Assembly (NCBI RefSeq): GCF_002288925.2
Contig: NW_022098050.1
Span: 7,954,452 to 8,018,451 of the forward strand
Direction: 5' to 3'
Origin: Delphinapterus leucas
Lineage: Eukaryota > Chordata > Mammalia > Artiodactyla > Monodontidae
Length of the DNA stretch: 64,000 nt
The number at the start of each line of letters is the position of its first letter. The first letter of the stretch is position 1. A program made the translations under genes and the position numbers. Below the pieces are notes generated by a model. That model saw only the letters and a program-made list of their open reading frames with translations, had not been told where the DNA came from and searched no databases. Below are positions 58,841-64,000 of the stretch, piece after piece.

Positions 58841-59689
58841 CAAATATGGGGCACAATGAATTTTTTTTCAGTGTAGGATTTCTGAAGGACTGATCAGAGA
58901 TATTTTCCAGAGTTATTTTTGGGGCAAATTGTCTTCTCTTCTTGAAGAGTACACAATGATTATCATTAACATCACCAGGAACTGCATGAGTAAGTTATCA
59001 ACAGAAAAAAAAATCTGTTCAAGTGGATATCAAAACTTACAACATAGTGTTGTTTAAAATTCTAGGCTTTTAAATGCAGTACTTTTTCACAGGAAGTACC
59101 ATTGCTTTAAATTTCTTTTCCCCAGGCTCCATTAACTCTTTGTTTTTATCAAGAGAAAAAAAAATCTAAGTTACCAGTAATAAAAAAGAAAAGGCTATTC
59201 CTTGGTAGAGACAAATTTGCAACCACATGTGATGGAAAGTGGAAATAGGCAAAGTCACAAAGTAATAGCCTATTTACATATCATTTCCATGAAGTTTCTT
59301 CCCCCGTAGGATATTCTTAAAATAAATAAATAAATAAAAAGATGGTTTCACTAGGCAACTACACAGGAGTCTTGAAGCAGAGGTAACTCATTCTTCCCAT
59401 TTTAAAGCAATAATAAACACTAACACATCGTTGTTCAGTCTCCATTAGGGCAGAGTATTTACTTCCATACTATTATAGACAATTGAAAATCAGCTTATAC
59501 TGCTCCTGGTATTCAAATGCCATTAAGGAATTACAGTTCCTTCCTAAAGTAGCACTTTCCTGTTTCCCTGATGACTCAAGTGACATTGCCAAATCAGTCT
59601 GCATCTCTCTCAATATTATTATTATTATTATTATTACTATTCCCTTCTCACCTGAGCTATGGTAATAGCAGTTAAACTGACCTCACCGT
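58841..59689. other. No gene; two short simple repeats
   Basis: Mostly unassigned AT-rich sequence. It contains an (AAAT)n run at 59319-59340 and an (ATT)n run at 59614-59637. Confidence 0.5.
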
Positions 59690-59980
59690 GAGTCTCATTT
59701 GTCTACCTGGTGATACCTCTCTCAAAACTCATTTCAGCTGTCACTTTTTCAGCACATCCTCTCCTGACTTCCCATGTTAAAAATGATCACTCTCCTCCAG
59801 GCATTCATAGTTAACTGGGTATATTTAATCTCAGCTCCCTCATCATTTGGCTATACTTTGTAGTTTGTGCCTGTGTTCTAGGCTGCTCTTTGAGGCCTGG
59901 ACCAAATCTCTGTGTACAATATCTAACATAGCACATGGCACACAGTGGGCACTAGATACATCTTTGTTGAGCTGAATGGA
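59690..59980 (+). mobile_element. L2 (LINE-2) 3' end
   Basis: Sense L2 order: aaaactcatttcagctgtcac, tcctctcctgacttccc, gctgctctttgaggcctgg, accaaatctctgtg, acatagcacatggcacacag, gggcactagatac, and tttgttgagctgaatgg at the end. Clear despite divergence. Confidence 0.85.
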
Positions 59981-60764
59981 TAAGTGGAGAAATAAACAAG
60001 CATTCAGAAGAGGAACTATGTTGGTTAAAAGATGTTTATTAAGAATCCAGTGTAAGCTTCTGCCTCAAGTTGTTTATATCAAACTAATTAGCTAGAAGTG
60101 GCGTATGCATAGAAAAAGAAAAAGCAAGTGCATGAGTCAGGGTCCCAACTGAAAACAGATGGCACACTCCAATTAAGATAATTTGAGGAGATGTGATTTA
60201 CAAAGGGTCAGATAACAAAGGTTTGGACAGGATGTAGGAAAACCACAAGGAATAGTGCAGGAACCTATTTGCACTGTTACAGATAGTTTTACTATTTCTA
60301 CCCCTATGCCTGAAGGGATGAAGAGGTAAAGAGAGAGAGATTATTGGAACGTGGAAAGAGAGAAAATTGCACAGAAGAATCTTAAGAACAGTAACTTTTG
60401 GCCAAGGGACACAGCCAACCCAAGATGACTTCAAAAAGGAGAGTCTACGGGGAAAGTTTCCTCCTCATTCTTCTCCCTCCCTTTAATCTGTTGCCGAGTC
60501 TCTCCATTGGTCAGATCCAATTGGAAACCGGAGGGCAATGGAGCCCCGTGGTATATTCCATATAGTCTCCAGGAGCACAGAGCAAGGTGGAGAAGGGTGA
60601 GAATGAATCTAGAGGGGAAAACAAAAGATAACCAACACAGCAAGTGCCTTACACTTCCTTGAATCATCAAAGAGCCTAGCAGAGCAGTTTCTACATAGTA
60701 TGGACTCAACAAGAGCTTGTGGACAGTTTGATAATTAACAAACATGACTGAAAAAATCATTCAG
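59981..60764. other. Probably old unnamed repeat sequence
   Basis: The blocks tgagtcagggtcccaactg (60134), ttaagataatttgaggag (60173) and ggaaaccggagggcaatgg (60523) resemble dispersed old repeat sequence, but I cannot name a family. Open frames at 60198-60760 on the minus strand are chance. Confidence 0.35.
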
Positions 60765-61181
60765 TGTTAGTCATGGAGGTGCACCTTCTAGCTCTCCCTT
60801 CAAGAAAGAGCTTGCCTTTAGCTGTGAAAGGAGCAGTGAGCTGACAGACTCTATCTATAGGACCTTCAGGATTCACTGCAGCATTTGAATCAAATTCACT
60901 GTTTTCCCAGGCATCTCTCAGCCAACAAATGATCACGGTGCGGATAGTAGGAACTGGCCATCTCTGCCTAACACAAGATTCCACCAATGGGCAATCTTTT
61001 CTCAAGAGCTCCTTACTGGATTGGCCAAAACTTTGTCAGATCTGCTTCACTGTCTTGAGGCTCTTCCTGTCCAATTCTGCTTCATGCCCTTTTATCTCTC
61101 ATTGGCATTATCCCCCAATGAACCACTTACACTTCTAACTCTGTCTAACCATCTGCTTATCAGAAAACCTAAACTGACACA
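60765..61181 (+). mobile_element. Solo LTR-like repeat, family A (copy 4), sense
   Basis: A 417-bp element runs from TG at 60765 to CA at 61181. Its complement matches copy 1 (10332-10805) in register, including aaagttttggcca and the agattgcccat block, which confirms a shared family. Flanking duplications are not clear. Confidence 0.6.
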
Positions 61182-61439
61182 CATATGAGTGATCTAGAAA
61201 ATAACAGTTCCTTTATGAAAAGATACCAGAGTGGCCCAGTTTCATGGAGGATTAGAATCGTGAAATAGGTCTTAAAAGATGAAAAGGAAGAAAAATAATG
61301 GTATCAGTCAGAACACCTGCCCTTCAATCCACATCAAACTGTCCACCGACCTTTTCTATGTCATAGAGTTGCAGTAAGGCTATAATGAGAGAGCATACTG
61401 TTTCTGAAACTTGGGTGAACCAGTCAACAGAAGCTGCCA
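61182..61439. other. No recognised feature
   Basis: Unassigned sequence. Confidence 0.35.
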
Positions 61440-61860
61440 CCATGCATGACTTAACACTCACTCTCCACTCCTTTCTAGCACATTTCCTAGAGAGGCTTCA
61501 AAAGTGAAACGCTCGCTTTCCCAGTCTCTCTTCCACTAGGGGTACCCATGTGATGTAAATTGATACAAAGAGCTTATAGAGACATTTCTTTTTCTTTCCT
61601 GATAAAAGAGATAGATGCAGATGGGGAAGCCATCTTGAGATCAGGACGCAAATATCTAACACACTAGATTTGACAGAGTAGAAAGATAATTTTTTAAAAC
61701 CTGAGATGTTGTCCAACCCTGGCCTTCCCAACTCTGGACTGGTCCGCCCATACTTCTGGTTATGTGAAAATCTATACTGTTATCTACTGTGATCTGTGCA
61801 AGCCATCATATCCTGACTGTTAGGAACATTTAAATCAGACACTCAGCTACCACATTCCTT
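61440..61860 (+). mobile_element. Ancient repeat B, second copy
   Basis: Blocks such as cccatgtgatgtaaattgat near 61547, tttcctgataaaagagatag near 61598, gaagccatcttgagatcagg near 61626 and ttctggttatgtgaaaatc near 61754 follow an old repeat that also appears at 10236-11160. Confidence 0.45.
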
Positions 61861-62399
61861 AATCCTCACTTTTCATGGACTTCAGGACCTCATGAGAAAG
61901 AATTTAAATTAGGTTCTCTGTTGTGATTCATACAACTTGACATATTCTGGAGGATTTCCAAAGGAAACCAAAATGGAAGAAAACAGTGGAATCTCTACAA
62001 GAAAGTACATATGAATGTTTCACAAAGGCATGAACAAAGCTGACTTACTTCGTTGTTGGGACTAGGTATGAGAAGTAGCAGGATTTCTAGGTAGAAAGTG
62101 AGGTTGTACAGCCCTTTGTGAATTTTAAGAGTCAGATGGCTGTGACATAAAGGAGGAAACAATGTTCTCAGAGGTCAAAGAGCTCTGCTGAGGAAGTCCT
62201 CTGAAAGAGGTTGCAAGAAAAGTAGGGAAGGATTTTCATACTGGCTGGAGAGAAGGAAGAAAGCAAGAAGATGTTGATTTTTAAAAGATTAGCAGGACTT
62301 GTGGTTTCACCTCTGACATATAAAAAACTTGGAAATCATCACTCCAGTCCTTACAACAAGAAAAAAACTGGGCACACTGAAAATCAATGACTTTTCTTG
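61861..62399. other. No recognised feature
   Basis: Unassigned sequence without gene signals. Confidence 0.4.
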
Positions 62400-63305
62400 G
62401 AAGGGAAAACTGTACGAGAAATCTACTTTAAATATTAAGACTCTGATAGTTTAAAAGTGAAGAAAGAAAATACACTATGCTAACACTAATCAAAGAAAGC
62501 TGGAATAGCTATATTAATTTGAGACAAAATAGACTTCAGAGCAAGGAAATTTATCAGGGATAAAGAGAGGTACTGCACAATAACAAAGGAGACAATTCTC
62601 CAAAAGACCTAACAATCCTAAACATGTATGAACTTAATGACAGAACACCAAAATACATGAGGCCAAAACTGATTAAAGTGAAAGGAGAAATAGACAAATT
62701 CAGTATAATAGTTGGAGACTTCAATATCTCTGTCAGTAATTGATAGGTCAAACAGTAAGAAAATCAATTAGGATATAGTTGAACTGAACAGCAATATCAA
62801 TCAATTTGATCTAATTGACATTAACAGAACACTCCAACATCAGTATATTCATATATTCTTCTCAAGCTTGCATGGAATATTCCCCAAGATAGATCACATT
62901 CTGGACCATAAAATACACCTTAACAAATTTAAAAGAGTACAAATCCTACAAAGTATGTTCTCAAAGCCAACAAAATTTAAAAGAGAAATCGACAGAAGAC
63001 ACCTGCAAAATCCCCAAATATTTGGAGATTAAGCAACACATTTGCAATAACAGACGGGTCAAAGAAGAAGTCTCAAGAACATAATGTAAAAATATATTGA
63101 ATTAAATAAAAATGAAAATATAACATCAAAATTTGTGAGATGCAGTGAAAGCAGAGGGAAAATTTTAACATTCAATACATATATTAGGAAAAGAAGAAAG
63201 ATCGAATATCAATAAGGTAAGCTTAACCTTTAGGAAACAAGAGAAAGAAGAGCAATTTAAGCCTAAAGCAAGTAGTAGAAAAAAATAATAAAAATTAGAG
63301 TAGAT
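62400..63305 (+). mobile_element. Old LINE-1 (L1M) ORF2 fragment, sense, part 1
   Basis: The segment follows the endonuclease-to-reverse-transcriptase part of an old L1 in sense orientation: gctaacactaatcaaagaaagctgg near 62479, ggagacttcaatatctctg near 62714, and gcatggaatattccccaag near 62870 to 63010. Frames are broken. It resumes at 63773 after a younger L1 insertion. Confidence 0.85.
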
Positions 63306-63664
63306 CAGCCATAAAAAAGAATGAAATATTGCCATTTGCAGCAACATGGATGGACCTAGAGATTATCATACTAAGTGAAGTCAGACAGAGAAAGACAAAT
63401 ATTAGATGGTATCACTTATATGTGGAATCTAAAAAATAATACAAATGAATCTATTTACAAAGCAGAAACAGATTCACAGACACAGAAAACAAACTTATGG
63501 TTACCAAAGGGGAAAGGGAGTTGGGGGCATAATTTAGGAGTATGGGATTAACAGATACACACTACTATATATAAAACAGATAAGCAACAAGGATTTACTG
63601 TAAAACACAGGGAACAATATTCAATATCTTATAATAACCTATGATGGAAAATAATCTGAAAAAA

Positions 63665-63701
<37 letters not shown>

Positions 63702-63772
63702 TGAATCACTCTGCTGTACACCTGAAACTAATACAATATTGTAAATCAACTATACTTCAACAAAAAAAAGAG
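63306..63772 (+). mobile_element. Younger LINE-1 3' end, 5'-truncated, nested
   Basis: The end of L1 ORF2 and the 3'UTR, from the agccataaaaaagaatg block to the A-rich tail at 63761-63770. It splits the old L1 ORF2. The target repeats are imperfect (agagtagat at 63297-63305 and agagtggaaat at 63769-63779). A (TA)n tract lies inside. Confidence 0.88.
63667..63697. repeat. (TA)n microsatellite
   Basis: About 15 TA units at the position where this L1 3'UTR family has a short TATATA tract; an expansion within the element. Confidence 0.95.
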
Positions 63773-64000
63773 TGGAAATCTGTGAAATTGAAAACAAGAA
63801 CACAGTAGAGAAAATTAGTGAAACCAAAAAATCAATAAAATTGATAAAACCATAAACAGGTTAACCAAGAAAAAAAGAGAGAAGACCCAAATTACCAATA
63901 TCAGAAATGAAAGAGTTCATTGCTATTTAATTACATGGACATTAAAAGGATAATAAAGAAATACTAAGAACATTTCTAAGCCTACAAGTCTGATAACTAG
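63773..64000 (+). mobile_element. Old LINE-1 (L1M) ORF2 fragment, sense, part 2
   Basis: The old L1 resumes in register with ccataaacaggttaaccaag and aaaagagagaagacccaaatta, which belong to the reverse-transcriptase upstream region, and continues to the window edge. Confidence 0.85.

Overview
The window is eukaryotic, mammalian and non-coding in character. It is AT-rich, with CpG-poor background, (CA)n/(TG)n microsatellites, LINE-1 fragments of several ages, MaLR and ERV-L type LTR remnants, MIR and L2 copies, one hAT remnant and many tRNA-Glu-derived SINEs of the CHR type. CHR SINEs are known from cetaceans, hippos and ruminants. No BovB or Bov-tA-like ruminant repeat was seen, and four SINE copies are of a short, deleted form of about 210 bp. 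From memory, such deletion subfamilies are typical of whales and dolphins, so I infer a cetacean, probably a toothed whale. I found no host protein-coding exon, rRNA, genuine tRNA, CRISPR array or bacterial feature. The open frames present are chance frames or dead pieces of transposons, and many start at non-ATG codons.

Layout. 1-9.4 kb: old L1 fragments in both orientations, three long CHR SINEs, two CA microsatellites and a 1.9-kb block (4736-6633) that splits an old L1 and looks retroposed. 9.4-15.1 kb: old L1 3' ends, an LTR with clear target-site duplication (10332-10805) inside an ancient repeat, and an L1 split by MaLR and ERV-L LTR insertions (12.2-15.1 kb). 15.4-28.3 kb: SINEs, MIRs, an L1 pair facing away from each other, and two repeat-poor stretches (18.06-20.0 and 26.1-28.2 kb). 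28.3-36.1 kb: mostly old L1. 36.1-51 kb: more unique sequence with an hAT element (perfect 8-bp architecture), MIR, L2, an LTR, a pyrimidine tract and a TG/CG microsatellite. 51-58 kb: an L1 with a 5' inversion, two SINEs, and a four-level nest (ERV-L > older L1 > younger internally deleted L1 with GC-rich 5'UTR > SINE). 58-64 kb: old L1, L2, another LTR of the same family as at 10.3 kb, and a young L1 3' end nested in old L1 ORF2.

Nothing here amounts to a functioning multi-gene system. The most informative structures are the nested insertion at 53.3-57.9 kb, the internally deleted L1 that kept both its promoter-bearing 5'UTR and its 3' end, the possible retrocopy at 4.7-6.6 kb, and the repeat-poor segments that could hold conserved regulatory DNA. 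Repeat family names are from memory of consensus sequences, not from a search; edges are within about 10-50 bp unless a target-site duplication is given.
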